Positions 15,373 to 24,903 are shown, counted from the first letter of the stretch. The stretch is DNA of 48,349 nt from Saprospiraceae bacterium (GCA_021604865.1 BQJU01000052.1:1-48349), one strand, 5' to 3'. Notes: a model not told the origin generated them from the sequence alone. Numbers and translations: made by a program.

Positions 15373-18234
15373 ATGGCAGATAACCAGGAAAACGGAACGA
15401 CCGATAACGGAACCATAAAAGAGCAAGAGTTTATCGAAGTGATTGGCGCCAAAGAGCACAATCTGAAGGATATCGATGTGCGCATCCCTCGTAATAAACT
15501 TGTGGTCATTACAGGCATTAGTGGCAGTGGCAAATCCTCCCTGGCTTTTGACACTATTTATGCTGAGGGTCAGCGCCGGTATATGGAAACCTTTTCGGCC
15601 TATGCCCGCCAATTTATTGGTGAAATGGAGCGCCCGGAAGTCGAACAGATTTCAGGCCTTAGTCCGGTCATCTCTATTGAACAAAAGACTACTGGCCGGA
15701 ATCCGCGGTCGACAGTAGGCACCATCACTGAAATTTATGACTTTTTACGTCTGTTATATGCCCGTGCCGGAGTAGCTCACTCTTATGTGACGGGCAAGCC
15801 CATGATAAAATACAGTGAAGACCAGATGAAGGACTTGATCATGGAGCAATATGCCGGAAAAAGGATTGCGCTGCTGGCTCCGCTGGTCCGTGGCCGGAAA
15901 GGACATTACCGGGAACTGTTTGAACAAATGATGAAGCAGGGATATACTAAAGTCCGCGTAGATGGGGTGATGGAAAACATCAAACCCGGGATGCAACTGG
16001 ATCGCTACAAAGTCCATGATGTAGAGCTGGTCATTGATCGCCTGAAAATTGGTGAGGATCGTCGGGATCGCTTGAATGATTCCTTGCAAACAGCGCTTAA
16101 AATGGGCAATGATCTGTTGATGATCATGAATGTTGATACCGATGAGGTCTCTACCCTGAGCAAACAGTTGATGGACCCGGAATCAGGAATTTCCTATGAA
16201 GAGCCCTCCCCAAACTCCTTCTCCTTTAATTCTCCCTATGGCGCTTGCCCGTCGTGTAAAGGCCTGGGCATGGTCAATCAGGTAGATATGGCCAAGGTGG
16301 TGCCCGACGATAGTAAGAGCATCAATGAAAAGGGCATTGCTCCCTTTGGTGAAGTCCGGGACAACTTAACGTTTAAACAACTGAGAGCTATTGCTCGTCG
16401 CTATGAATTTACCTTTGCTACTCCGGTCAAAGAAATTCCGGCCGAGGCTTTGGAAACGATCCTCAATGGCGGCAATGACAGTTTTGAGATCAAGCTGAGT
16501 TACAGCTCTCATGATTTTTCTTATAACCTTGCCCAGGAAGGCTTGCTGAAAATGCTGGAGCGCTGGTATGAAAATTCTACCTCTGAAAAGATCCGTTCCT
16601 GGGTAGAAGAATTTATGACCATCAATTCCTGTCCGGAATGTGGAGGGCAACGTTTGCGGAAGGAATCCCTACATTTTAAAATCCACGATAAAAATATATC
16701 CGACCTGGCGCAAATGGATATCATCGAGCTGAGTGATTGGATGCAAAACCTGGAGGATCACCTCACTGAGCGTCAACTGGTCATCGCAGCGGAAATACTT
16801 AAAGAAATTCGCTTTCGGCTTGGTTTTTTGTTACATGTCGGCCTTGATTACCTCATGCTCGACCGGCCAGCCAGAACACTTTCAGGAGGAGAATCACAAC
16901 GCATCCGCCTGGCCACACAAATTGGGTCGCAGCTCACAGGCATTACCTATATTCTGGATGAGCCCAGTATTGGATTACACCAACGCGACAATCAGCGACT
17001 GATAGAAGCGCTAAGGGAACTATCGGAAATTGGCAATACTGTCTTGGTAGTAGAGCACGACAAAGACATTATGCTAGCTTCTGACTATCTGATCGACCTG
17101 GGCCCTGGGGCCGGTAAACATGGTGGAGAACTGGTGGGGGAAGGCGTACCTGAAGATTTTATTAAAAATGATACACTGACCTCAGAATACCTCAACAATA
17201 AACGTCGGATAGAGATCCCTGAAAAGAGGCGGAAAGGCAACGGAAATTTGCTGGAGCTGAAAGGAGCATCTGGCAACAACCTCAAGACCGTTAATGTGAA
17301 AATTCCCCTGGGGACATTCACCTGTATTACGGGCGTATCAGGTAGTGGGAAATCTACGCTAATCAATGAAACCCTATACCCGATTTTGCGCCAGCATTTT
17401 TATAAGAGCATTGCCAAACCGATGCCTTATAAAACGATCAAGGGCCTTGAGCATACCGATAAAGTGATTGAAATTGACCAGTCGCCAATCGGGCGTACAC
17501 CGCGATCAAATCCGGCTACCTATACGGGGGTATTTACCGATATTCGCAAGATATTTTCCGAGCTACCGGAAGCCAAAATACGAGGCTACAAACCGGGGCG
17601 TTTTTCTTTTAATGTGAAAGGAGGGCGGTGTGATGTTTGCGAAGGGTCGGGTATGCGGGTCATTGAAATGAACTTCCTTCCCGATGTGTATGTCGAGTGC
17701 GAAAAGTGTCTGGGACGTCGCTACAACCGGGAAACGCTAGAAGTCTTATTCAAGGGTAAGTCTATTAGCGATGTACTGGATATGACGGTTAGTGAAGCGG
17801 TCACTTTTTTTGAAAAGATACCCAATATTTTCAGAAAGCTAAAAACGCTGAATAGTGTTGGCCTGGGATACATCACTCTGGGGCAACAGGCAACAACCCT
17901 TTCCGGTGGCGAAGCACAACGAGTAAAACTGTCGGAAGAACTATCCAAACGCGATACCGGAAATACCGTCTACATCCTCGACGAACCGACTACCGGATTG
18001 CATTTTGAAGACATTAAACACTTGTTGAGGGTTTTGAATAAACTAGTTGATAAAGGCAATACGGTGATTGTCATTGAACACAACCTCGATGTGGTCAAAG
18101 TGGCCGATTATATCATCGATATGGGACCAGAAGGTGGCCAGCGTGGCGGTACGGTTGTTTGTGCGGGTACGCCGGAAGAGGTCGCTAAGAAAAAGAAAAG
18201 TTATACGGGGCAGTTTTTGAAGGCGGAGCTATAA
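15373..18234 (+). CDS. uvrA: excinuclease ABC subunit A
   Basis: UvrA is the damage-recognition ATPase of nucleotide excision repair, loading UvrB on lesions. The 953-residue protein is full length with two ABC modules: Walker A GISGSGKSS at about 48-56 and GVSGSGKST at about 653-661, and signatures TLSGGESQR at about 502 and TLSGGEAQR at about 842. Zinc modules with paired CxxC are present in CPSCKGLG (about 292), CPECGGQRL (about 417), and CDVCEGSG with CEKCLGRR (about 752 and 777). The start at 15373 gives a 24-residue hydrophilic leader before EVIGAKEHNLKDID. It stands alone between citrate synthase and the TPR gene. Confidence 0.97.
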   Translation: MADNQENGTTDNGTIKEQEFIEVIGAKEHNLKDIDVRIPRNKLVVITGISGSGKSSLAFDTIYAEGQRRYMETFSAYARQFIGEMERPEVEQISGLSPVISIEQKTTGRNPRSTVGTITEIYDFLRLLYARAGVAHSYVTGKPMIKYSEDQMKDLIMEQYAGKRIALLAPLVRGRKGHYRELFEQMMKQGYTKVRVDGVMENIKPGMQLDRYKVHDVELVIDRLKIGEDRRDRLNDSLQTALKMGNDLLMIMNVDTDEVSTLSKQLMDPESGISYEEPSPNSFSFNSPYGACPSCKGLGMVNQVDMAKVVPDDSKSINEKGIAPFGEVRDNLTFKQLRAIARRYEFTFATPVKEIPAEALETILNGGNDSFEIKLSYSSHDFSYNLAQEGLLKMLERWYENSTSEKIRSWVEEFMTINSCPECGGQRLRKESLHFKIHDKNISDLAQMDIIELSDWMQNLEDHLTERQLVIAAEILKEIRFRLGFLLHVGLDYLMLDRPARTLSGGESQRIRLATQIGSQLTGITYILDEPSIGLHQRDNQRLIEALRELSEIGNTVLVVEHDKDIMLASDYLIDLGPGAGKHGGELVGEGVPEDFIKNDTLTSEYLNNKRRIEIPEKRRKGNGNLLELKGASGNNLKTVNVKIPLGTFTCITGVSGSGKSTLINETLYPILRQHFYKSIAKPMPYKTIKGLEHTDKVIEIDQSPIGRTPRSNPATYTGVFTDIRKIFSELPEAKIRGYKPGRFSFNVKGGRCDVCEGSGMRVIEMNFLPDVYVECEKCLGRRYNRETLEVLFKGKSISDVLDMTVSEAVTFFEKIPNIFRKLKTLNSVGLGYITLGQQATTLSGGEAQRVKLSEELSKRDTGNTVYILDEPTTGLHFEDIKHLLRVLNKLVDKGNTVIVIEHNLDVVKVADYIIDMGPEGGQRGGTVVCAGTPEEVAKKKKSYTGQFLKAEL

Positions 18235-18374
18235 AAATCAGATAAAATGCTACAAGTAGGAGTGGGCATATTTGTGCAATACAAAAATAATTTGAATTAG
18301 ATTATGTTTTTTGTAGGAATAGATATATTAAAATAAATATTATTTTTTGAGTACAAATCAATGCATTATAACGT

Positions 18375-18968
18375 ATGACGGCTGGTCAATTAATAGAAGA
18401 CAGTAAAAAGTTTATTCAGGCCGAGGAATGGGATAAGGCAGTAGTTGCCTTACACGAGGCCATCAAGATTGACCCCAAAAACATGGTGGCTAGAATTTCT
18501 TTAATCAGAGCCTACCATATTCAGGGACTGGATTTAAAAGCATTGTATTTATGTGGTTTTACCCTGCAAATTGCCAACCATCCTATTCATCTTTGTCAGC
18601 TTTATAATTTCATGGGAGCCATTGCTGTAGAAATTGCCAAATTTTCAAATTCGAAAATGCACTATGATCAGGCACTGGAGTTTTTTGAACAATCCTGGCA
18701 GAATAATCAGGATGATGTGATTCCCATATACAATCTGCTGGAAACCAATATTATTTCTTCCCGGCAACTTGAAAACCAACAGGAGATTTATCTGGAGAAA
18801 GCCAAGCATTATTCTCAGGAATTGATCGTGATGTTGGAGCAAAAAAAGGGGAATGCCGCCAATTATGCTCCGACGGTGTACAAACAGGCCACCGCAATTT
18901 TTCCAAAGGATGCGTTTTGGGAAGAAAAATTGCTGTATATCAAGGGTTTATCAGATAAGTACCTTTGA
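18375..18968 (+). CDS. TPR-like helical protein, function unknown
   Basis: A 197-residue soluble protein with no signal peptide. The N-terminal third fits one or two tetratricopeptide units: AEEWDKAVVALHEAIKIDPKNMVARISLIRAYHIQG, with the small/large residue pattern of TPRs. Residues 75-190 continue as helices (YDQALEFFEQSWQNNQDDVIPIYNLLE). TPR proteins act as scaffolds for protein contacts, but nothing in the sequence or neighbourhood identifies the partner. It is preceded by an AT-rich 140-bp gap after uvrA and is convergent with the AAA ATPase gene. Confidence 0.75.
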   Translation: MTAGQLIEDSKKFIQAEEWDKAVVALHEAIKIDPKNMVARISLIRAYHIQGLDLKALYLCGFTLQIANHPIHLCQLYNFMGAIAVEIAKFSNSKMHYDQALEFFEQSWQNNQDDVIPIYNLLETNIISSRQLENQQEIYLEKAKHYSQELIVMLEQKKGNAANYAPTVYKQATAIFPKDAFWEEKLLYIKGLSDKYL

Positions 18969-19123
18969 TTTTGAGTAGGTAGCCTTGACTTTCAATCTAA
19001 AGAACCTTATCTTTGCAAGGATTTATATTTCAAAAAAACAGATTATTATGTACCTGCAACTTCGGATTATAATTCATGAAGACATTCTTGATATATAACA
19101 CCTTTGTTATTAGGTCTTTTTGT

Positions 19124-20503
19124 TTATTCCATAGAATTATCTTCCTCTTCGCCTTTCACTTCAATATCAATACGGGTATTCACTTCTCCCCAGCTATGGA
19201 TGATGATGCTGCTGCTGCCTACGTTAATGGTTTTGTTTACCTTTTGTAAGCGGTGTTTTAAGTCTCGCTCCAGTCTCATCATGGCGTATACCTTAAAAAA
19301 TGGGTTGGAAAAGGAATATTTTTTGGAATCATCATCAAATCTCAGGACCTCGTCTCTCTCTGGGCTGGTCAGCTGTTCCAGGCAGTAGGTCAAATGATCT
19401 TTTTGGAAAAAGGGTTTTATTTTTCTTATTTCATTCAACAATTCTGTGTAGGTGATTTCCTCTATTTGCAAGCCAAGCATGGCATTGATGACGGTGGTCC
19501 ATTCATTTGATTGATTATCTTCTTCAATTCTGGTTGCCCGGTCGTAGATGGCTTTAAACGAATCAGATTGCTCCTTGACGTATTTTTGAACGGCTAGATC
19601 CAAATCATTGCTTTCAAATTGCATTCGGGTTTTACCTTTTTGTTTGTCTATCCTTTGTGAAATGCACAGATTCAAGCATAAATGATGGCAAACAGATGCC
19701 AATCCATTGGAAAGGTTGATTATTTTTTCTTCTACTTTTTCGGAAAAATCTATTCTCAACAAATTTTTGCCTTTACTCATAATTGATTTTATTTCCTCTT
19801 CTCTCATGAGTGGAACATAAATTTCTGCTACCCGGTCTTTCAGGTTTTTATTGGAATCGAATAATTCCCTGGGGCTTCCAACTGCGCCAATGGCAATGAT
19901 TTTAGTCTGTTTATCTTTACTGGCAATATCCTTAAAGATTTTCATGATGTGGGCAAGCCTTACCCTTTCTTCATTTTTCACCTTATGGAAATCTTCAATA
20001 ACCCAGATGCAATTGATTGCTCCAAAAAACTCCGCAAGCCTTTGGGGTGAGAGTTGTACGGGCAGAATCCTCTTCAGCGTTGTGGTGTTGTCTGTATTTA
20101 TTTCTCCATTTAATTTTGCTTCAATTCCCAGATATTTCGCCTTCAACTCTTTAGAAATTTTGTACTTCGTTGATTGGCTTTTTTCTTCTATGTAATAGGG
20201 GTTTAGCTTGTCAAAAGCGGAAAGGATAATTTGATTGATGGTAGTTGTTTCTTCGCAGGAAGTGGTGACAAAGTTTATTTTTTCTTGTTGGAGAATATTG
20301 GTGACCAATGTAGTTTTTCCACTACCGGTATAACCGTAAATAATGATTTGCCGACCATAGGTTTTTATGGCTTTTAGCAGGTCATTTTTTTGCTCGGTTC
20401 TTTCTACAAAGGTCAACTTTGCTGCTGAAGCGGGGGTGAAAACATCATATACCGTATATTTTTTTCCGCGTAACCTTTCAGAAATTAATCTGAATATTTT
20501 CAT
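19124..20503 (-). CDS. stand-alone AAA/ORC-type ATPase, role unknown
   Basis: A 459-residue P-loop ATPase. The N-terminal region TPASAAKLTFVERTEQKNDLLKAIKTYGRQ precedes Walker A GYTGSGKTT at about residues 57-65. Walker B is CIWVIEDFH at about 165-173, and the sensor-like segment IIAIGAVGSPREL follows near 201-213. The second half is helical and charged, with a possible winged-helix around 330-400 (NAMLGLQIEEITYTELLNEIRKI, then LTYCLEQLTS), an order seen in ORC/Cdc6-like and STAND-like NTPases. No effector domain is visible and the protein is not membrane-bound. It is monocistronic, unusually AT-rich, and flanked by unrelated genes, which suits an acquired gene; a defence or regulatory role is only a guess. 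Confidence 0.75.
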   Translation of the reverse strand: MKIFRLISERLRGKKYTVYDVFTPASAAKLTFVERTEQKNDLLKAIKTYGRQIIIYGYTGSGKTTLVTNILQQEKINFVTTSCEETTTINQIILSAFDKLNPYYIEEKSQSTKYKISKELKAKYLGIEAKLNGEINTDNTTTLKRILPVQLSPQRLAEFFGAINCIWVIEDFHKVKNEERVRLAHIMKIFKDIASKDKQTKIIAIGAVGSPRELFDSNKNLKDRVAEIYVPLMREEEIKSIMSKGKNLLRIDFSEKVEEKIINLSNGLASVCHHLCLNLCISQRIDKQKGKTRMQFESNDLDLAVQKYVKEQSDSFKAIYDRATRIEEDNQSNEWTTVINAMLGLQIEEITYTELLNEIRKIKPFFQKDHLTYCLEQLTSPERDEVLRFDDDSKKYSFSNPFFKVYAMMRLERDLKHRLQKVNKTINVGSSSIIIHSWGEVNTRIDIEVKGEEEDNSME

Positions 20504-20592
20504 AAATGGTATTTTTCAATTAAAATAAGCAAAATTGATGATTTCACCACATCAATTTACAAAAGTGTGAAAATCACTTTGACTATCTTCCC

Positions 20593-20600
20593 TATATTTG
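20593..20600 (+). promoter_or_regulatory. candidate -7 element for the truncated haemoglobin gene
   Basis: TATATTTG matches the TAnnTTTG -7 consensus exactly and lies 26 bp before the ATG. A TTG occurs upstream (20579-20581), but the 11-bp spacing is shorter than usual, so the -33 element is not settled. Confidence 0.5.
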
Positions 20601-20626
20601 CTCCTCAAATTTAAATTTCACAGCCC

Positions 20627-20992
20627 ATGCTACCATCTATATACGATGAACTCGGTGCCGAAAACCTGCAAATAATGGTCAATAGATTCTACGATTTTGT
20701 GGTAGAAGATCCGGTCTTAAGTCCATTGTTTAAGACAGATATGGAGGTGGTGAGGCAGAAGCAATTGATGTTTTTGACACAGTTTTTTGGTGGCCCCAAT
20801 TTGTATAATGAAACGTATGGCCACCCCCGGCTGCGCATGCGCCATTTGCCACACGCCATTACAGAAGATGCGGCAGTGGCCTGGTTGAAATGTATGCATC
20901 GGGCGGTTGAAAGCCTGGACATTAGTGAAGATTTAAAAAGCCAGGTCTTCAATAGCTTTCCGAGGGTGGCGGCACATATGGTGAATCAGTAG
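20627..20992 (+). CDS. group II (HbO-type) truncated haemoglobin
   Basis: A 121-residue 2-on-2 globin binding haem and O2/NO, cytoplasmic. Family landmarks are NRFYDFVVEDPVLSPLF (B helix, Tyr B10 = Y22), QKQLMFLTQFFGGPNLY, the proximal histidine F8 = H73 in GHPRLRMRHLPH, and the group II hallmark Trp G8 = W86 in AWLKCMHRAV. These features separate it from groups I and III. Proposed roles of the group are peroxide/NO chemistry or O2 handling; which applies here is unknown. It is divergent from the AAA ATPase gene and convergent with the DinB gene 32 bp downstream. Confidence 0.92.
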   Translation: MLPSIYDELGAENLQIMVNRFYDFVVEDPVLSPLFKTDMEVVRQKQLMFLTQFFGGPNLYNETYGHPRLRMRHLPHAITEDAAVAWLKCMHRAVESLDISEDLKSQVFNSFPRVAAHMVNQ

Positions 20993-21024
20993 GTAGTATA
21001 CTGGTCCGACCAATTTTTAATCAA

Positions 21025-21597
21025 TTAAAACAATTGGTACCTCACAGGTTCAATGCCATTCATTCGTAAATAAACGATTAGCTGGCCACGGTGGTGGGTA
21101 ATGTGATCTCGCAAAGTCATGGCTACTGTTTGTAGGGTTTTAACTGGTTGATCCGGGAAAAAGAAAAAGCTATAGGTCTGTTTGAGATCCTTTTTAGTCA
21201 TGGTGGTCATCAGTGTAGCGGCGGCATCAAAATTTGTAGCAAGCTGCTTGAGTAAATCTTCTCTTGACTTACCGGAATTTCTTTCTTTAATCTTTCCAAA
21301 TGCCTCTCGTAATACCTTTTCATCACCGCCAAAGTTGTTGCCCTGAAGGACGTATTGGGTTTGAAAATCCAGTACCAAGGCCATGTGCTCAATCTGTTCC
21401 CGGAAAGTGCGGACCTCTTCTGTGGGTTTGTAATCAAATTGATCTTCGGGCATTTGTTGGATAATCTCCAGGGTATATGCCTTCATATTGTCCAGAATGG
21501 AAGCCATTTCAGCACCAAATTCTGTCTTTGCAGTGGGCTGTGCGGCGATATTTACCGTAAGGAAAAACAGGAAAAAAATTGCGGATGAAGTCTTCAT
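21025..21597 (-). CDS. secreted DinB-family protein
   Basis: A 190-residue protein with an N-terminal signal peptide (MKTSSAIFFLFFLTVNIAAQ) followed by a DinB/YfiT four-helix bundle. Metal-site histidines are visible in REQIEHMALV and LRDHITHHRGQLIVYLR near the C-terminus, the usual three-His arrangement for Ni/Zn. DinB-like enzymes are thiol-dependent metalloproteins; export to the periplasm is a common variant in Bacteroidota, but the substrate is unknown. The reading frame runs 26 codons further upstream; the start at 21597 was preferred because it creates the signal peptide. Its stop region overlaps a weak inverted repeat (ACCAATT/AATTGGT) shared with the convergent globin gene. Confidence 0.86.
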   Translation of the reverse strand: MKTSSAIFFLFFLTVNIAAQPTAKTEFGAEMASILDNMKAYTLEIIQQMPEDQFDYKPTEEVRTFREQIEHMALVLDFQTQYVLQGNNFGGDEKVLREAFGKIKERNSGKSREDLLKQLATNFDAAATLMTTMTKKDLKQTYSFFFFPDQPVKTLQTVAMTLRDHITHHRGQLIVYLRMNGIEPVRYQLF

Positions 21598-22105
21598 GTC
21601 GATAAACATTTTTATTAAATAATTAAATGAATAGATCCTTTCCAGATGGGAATGTTGGGAGGCGATATCGTACAATCAAAGACTTCACCAACTCATCAGT
21701 CTGATCACACAGCCTCCCTTCCCAATGTTTGTAAAAAAACATTATCAATACGGCCGGGTTGGGATATAACACAACAGGCCGATTTGCCCGAATGATGAAA
21801 TGGTTCTGGCAATATTACAGGACGGTAAAGCTTTGCTGCAAGTAGTTAGGGTGGGAATCGGATGAATGGTACAGATGGGATGCATGAGTGGGACTTGGTG
21901 GTGACTTGGAGACGAGGTGATGGGGTGGCGGAGTAGAAAGCTATGCTATTCTCCTACTTTGGTAGTGTTCAGAATTCATTGTCTTCAATTTTTTAGGGGA
22001 GCATTGAGCATTTATAAATGTTTGATTTTCAAAAATTGCTCCGCGAAAACTTAGGGGGCACTGCGGTGAAAAATAAAAGGAGGCCACATTTCTAAATATT
22101 TTCCT
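21598..22105. other. 508-bp non-coding gap
   Basis: No convincing open frame, repeat or RNA gene was seen. The left part should contain the promoter of the leftward DinB gene; the part from 21880 to 21940 is G-rich and simple in sequence; the right end is the 3' region of the LytTR regulator gene. No strong terminator hairpin was found. Confidence 0.5.
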
Positions 22106-22936
22106 TTAGTATGCAGATATAGAAAACCACTCTTTAAAAGCCCGGGCCTTGTAGCGGCTAACAGTGAGATCGAGTTTTTTTGACAAGTTTAAAGTAACTT
22201 TTAGTTTGCGATTCTCGGCATTTTCGATTTTCCGAATGGCTTTTCGATTGACGAGGTACTGCCTATTTAAACGAAAAAACGGGGAGGAGGAGATCAGCGC
22301 TTCTACTTCTTCCAGGGCATTAAAATCAGAGGTGATTTTGGGTCCATCAAATGGATGAAAGGAGACGATTCCGCCACTGGAATAGATGTAGGCGATCTCG
22401 TGAATTGGCAGGCGTATTATTTTATGGCGGGAGGAAATATTTAATAATTGTGATTGTGCGCCATTGTGTTCAACGATGGGTGGTTTGATGATTGAGGGCT
22501 TTTTTTGTTGCAAAAATCCGTACCAGTCCCGCAATGTGAGCACGGCACTTTCCAGACTGGAGATGCCCAGCATTAACCAGAGGTAACCCAAGAATTTTAC
22601 CAGATTAAAGGAAGCGTTGAAAACCCATAATTGCATGGCATAAAGCACCGTGAAAACAAGTGCAGTGACCAGCCACCCCAGGGCAAATTGGGACAATAAT
22701 TGTTTGACGGAATTGCGTTTTTTGGGTGGTTGCCCCAACCTGCGATGCACCTCATAATTGCATTGACACACTACCAGCCCAATGCCCAGCAGAAGGAAAA
22801 AACTGACCCAGGGAAACTGATAACCGGCCTCAAAAGGCAGTTTGCGATACACCACAAAATGCAGCAACACCAGGGCCAATAAAGGCAGGGCCGTTAAGCG
22901 GTACCAATGGAAGGGAGAGATTTGAATGTGTAGCAT
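22106..22936 (-). CDS. membrane-anchored LytTR-type DNA-binding regulator
   Basis: A 276-residue protein combining four predicted transmembrane helices (about residues 12-30, 43-60, 83-105 and 112-132) with a C-terminal LytTR DNA-binding domain (about 172-272). The latter shows IRLPIHEIAYIYSSGGIVSFH, FFRLNRQYLVNRKAIRKIE and the closing RYKARAFKEWF. LytTR domains bind promoter repeats and often sit in response regulators; here a membrane sensor replaces the receiver, so the signal should come from the envelope or membrane. There is no kinase partner next to it. Start ATG at 22936; the gene is monocistronic. Confidence 0.88.
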   Translation of the reverse strand: MLHIQISPFHWYRLTALPLLALVLLHFVVYRKLPFEAGYQFPWVSFFLLLGIGLVVCQCNYEVHRRLGQPPKKRNSVKQLLSQFALGWLVTALVFTVLYAMQLWVFNASFNLVKFLGYLWLMLGISSLESAVLTLRDWYGFLQQKKPSIIKPPIVEHNGAQSQLLNISSRHKIIRLPIHEIAYIYSSGGIVSFHPFDGPKITSDFNALEEVEALISSSPFFRLNRQYLVNRKAIRKIENAENRKLKVTLNLSKKLDLTVSRYKARAFKEWFSISAY

Positions 22937-23180
22937 GGTCTGGGTGATTTTGAGATAGGTCTTAGGTTTTTGGCTTTAGGGGCTTATGCGAAATGGTCAA
23001 AATTGATTGCTATTTCTTCAGCATTTTGAACCATGTTCTAAAGTAAAACCAAGGATGATGAGCTTTGGTTTAATAATTGCAGCCTGTCTGACCAAACGAT
23101 AGTCAAATATTTGCTTGACTTGAAATTGTCCCGGATATAATCTAATTTAAATGGAAACATGCTCAAAAACCAATACTGAT

Positions 23181-23879
23181 ATGAATATTAACAATATCCT
23201 CATCATTTTCCTCACTGGGCTATATATCCTTTTCCTAGGCTGTGGCGATAAAAAAAACCTCCTACCTGATGACCCAATTCCTGAAACGGTAGATACCATT
23301 TTTTACGAAAGCGGTAAATATGGTGGTTTTCCCATTGGTAGCAATTGGGTATATCATTACAAAAAGCACCTTAAAAACCCAATGACCGGAGAAGTGTTTG
23401 TCGACATTGATGAAATGAGAGAAGTGTTTGCGCAAAGCGACACCCTGATTGGCGACCACTTATACCAGAAATTAGGGCCAAAACTCATCCGGGTAGAAGC
23501 TGAAAATTACTACGAACTCATCACCGACATACACGGCGCAACCAGCGAATGGAAATACATGGACGGTGATTTGGAATCGGGCATTTGGACTACAGACACT
23601 ATCCCTGTAAAATTAATACCAAATGATACGATAAGGCGCTTTGATCGCTTTGAAATCACAGCAAAAATTGCAGTCTACGATTACATCAATATTTACATGA
23701 CTGACGTCGTGGAAATCAGACACACGGAATACGGATTGTATGATCATGGCCATGTGGTTATTCCAATAGTTTATACGGAAAAATATGCTGAAAATATTGG
23801 CTTGATTGAACGGGTGAAGGAGGGGGATGCTTCTGATTTGGAAGTGGAGGAGGTGGTGGATTTTTTGATTTTGCAGTGA
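23181..23879 (+). CDS. lipoprotein of unknown function
   Basis: A 232-residue protein starting MNINNILIIFLTGLYILFLGCGDKK, with a lipobox ending in FLGC, so it should be a membrane-anchored lipoprotein exposed to the periplasm or surface. The mature part is rich in Asp, Glu and Tyr and shows alternating strands (GSNWVYHYKKHL, EVFAQSDTLIGDHLYQKLG, YYELITDIHG, FDRFEITAKIAVYDYINIY), resembling other Bacteroidota lipoproteins of unknown role. An upstream in-frame ATG at 23151 would add ten residues before the signal and is less likely. Confidence 0.8.
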   Translation: MNINNILIIFLTGLYILFLGCGDKKNLLPDDPIPETVDTIFYESGKYGGFPIGSNWVYHYKKHLKNPMTGEVFVDIDEMREVFAQSDTLIGDHLYQKLGPKLIRVEAENYYELITDIHGATSEWKYMDGDLESGIWTTDTIPVKLIPNDTIRRFDRFEITAKIAVYDYINIYMTDVVEIRHTEYGLYDHGHVVIPIVYTEKYAENIGLIERVKEGDASDLEVEEVVDFLILQ

Positions 23880-24251
23880 TGGGGTTGAGTGCTGTGATGG
23901 TTTTTAGGTAGACGAATAGATGAGGTAACTGGAGAAACGATTTATTTTCTCCCAAAAATTTATTCAGAAATATTAAAATGGGAGAATCAAAATGGAAGAA
24001 AATAGTAGTATACTTCATTTTTTACTTGGTCTAATAGGGCTTTCAATCCAGGAGATCTTACTGAAAAGCTAAAACTCGGTGGGTTTCAACCAGATTAAAA
24101 ACGCAATAAGCAATCGCCTTTGCAAATTATGGCCATCCTTTCCCCACTAAAACTCCCAAGCAACTTTCCCTGGAAAAATGTAAATTGCTATTGCTGTTTG
24201 CCAGAAGCCAATGGCCATGCCCCCAGGCATGAAAAATCATAAATACACCAA
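23880..24251. other. 372-bp non-coding gap with one inverted repeat
   Basis: No gene was recognised. TTCTCCCA (23947-23954) and TGGGAGAA (23979-23986) form an 8-bp inverted repeat with a 24-bp AT-rich centre, 68 bp after the lipoprotein stop; without a T-run it is a weak terminator at best. The right half should carry the promoter for the membrane protein gene at 24252. Confidence 0.45.
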
Positions 24252-24650
24252 ATGAAAAAATCAATAGCTAGTAAAGGGTTTTTAGCGGCAGGCATAATAA
24301 ATATTGGTGGCGTGTTGTTGTTTTCACGCTTTTTCACCAATGAAATACTGAATCAGGCAGATCCGGTGGTGATGTCCAATTTTGGATTGGTGATGATCAT
24401 AGTCTGGGGCCTAGCTTATATTGCTGTAGCCAAATCCTTTGATCAAGTGAGGTGGATTTCCGCCGTATTTGCAGTGGAAAAGCTGGTCTATGTTGTCGTT
24501 TGGGGATTGTGGATGTCCAATAATGATCTTGGTGCACTTTATTCGAAAGATATGTTTGCCGGTATATTTTATACGATCTATGGGCTTAATGACTTGCTTT
24601 TTATGTTGTTTTTTATGTGGATTTTTTTAAAGTCTGCTAAAATTTCCTAG
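24252..24650 (+). CDS. small four-helix membrane protein, function unknown
   Basis: A 132-residue protein with four hydrophobic segments (about residues 9-28, 42-60, 68-88 and 103-127) separated by short loops, ending in KSAKIS. It has the look of uncharacterised DoxX/DUF-type inner-membrane proteins, but no motif allows naming. Convergent with the Xre regulator gene, 15 bp between stop codons, so the two are not an operon. Confidence 0.78.
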   Translation: MKKSIASKGFLAAGIINIGGVLLFSRFFTNEILNQADPVVMSNFGLVMIIVWGLAYIAVAKSFDQVRWISAVFAVEKLVYVVVWGLWMSNNDLGALYSKDMFAGIFYTIYGLNDLLFMLFFMWIFLKSAKIS

Positions 24651-24665
24651 TTGAAAATCCAGCAC

Positions 24666-24869
24666 CTATTTCTTCTCTTTTACCAATAACTCACATACGT
24701 CAACTTCCAGTATTTCCGCAATTTTAAAAAGGACTTCCAGGGGAGGCTGTATCTGGTTGGAACACCAGCGAGATACTGTTGCTTTACTGCGACTAACCTG
24801 GTCGGCGAGCCATTTACTTGTCCTTCCTTTGTCGGCAAGGACAGCTTTGAGGCGGTTGTATTTTTGCAT
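24666..24869 (-). CDS. Xre-family helix-turn-helix regulator
   Basis: A 67-residue protein that is essentially one Cro/CI-type HTH domain: YNRLKAVLADKGRTSKWLADQVSRSKATVSRWCSNQIQPPLEVLFKIAEILEVDVCELL. The recognition helix is SKATVSRWCSN. It is a likely repressor or DNA-binding switch. The open frame extends 21 codons upstream, but a TACCTTTG promoter element (24896-24903, minus strand) lies inside that extension, which supports the ATG at 24869. No target gene is obvious; the next gene upstream points the other way from 25121. Confidence 0.88.
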   Translation of the reverse strand: MQKYNRLKAVLADKGRTSKWLADQVSRSKATVSRWCSNQIQPPLEVLFKIAEILEVDVCELLVKEKK

Positions 24870-24895
24870 AAATAGTGCTGAATATGATGCTGCTA

Positions 24896-24903
24896 CAAAG
24901 GTA
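24896..24903 (-). promoter_or_regulatory. candidate -7 element of the Xre gene
   Basis: Read on the minus strand this is TACCTTTG, identical to the -7 element proposed for citrate synthase, 26 bp before the chosen ATG. A TTTTAC stretch about 19 bp upstream could act as a degenerate -33 element. Confidence 0.45.

Noticed and set aside
18375-20992. A defence island made of the TPR protein, AAA ATPase and globin
   Set aside because: The genes are convergent or divergent, not an operon, and the globin is a known stand-alone family; nothing ties them together.
23115-23141. E. coli-like promoter TTGACT ... TATAAT before the lipoprotein gene
   Set aside because: The spacer is only 15 bp, and the phylum's main sigma factor uses TTG/TAnnTTTG elements; likely chance in AT-rich DNA.
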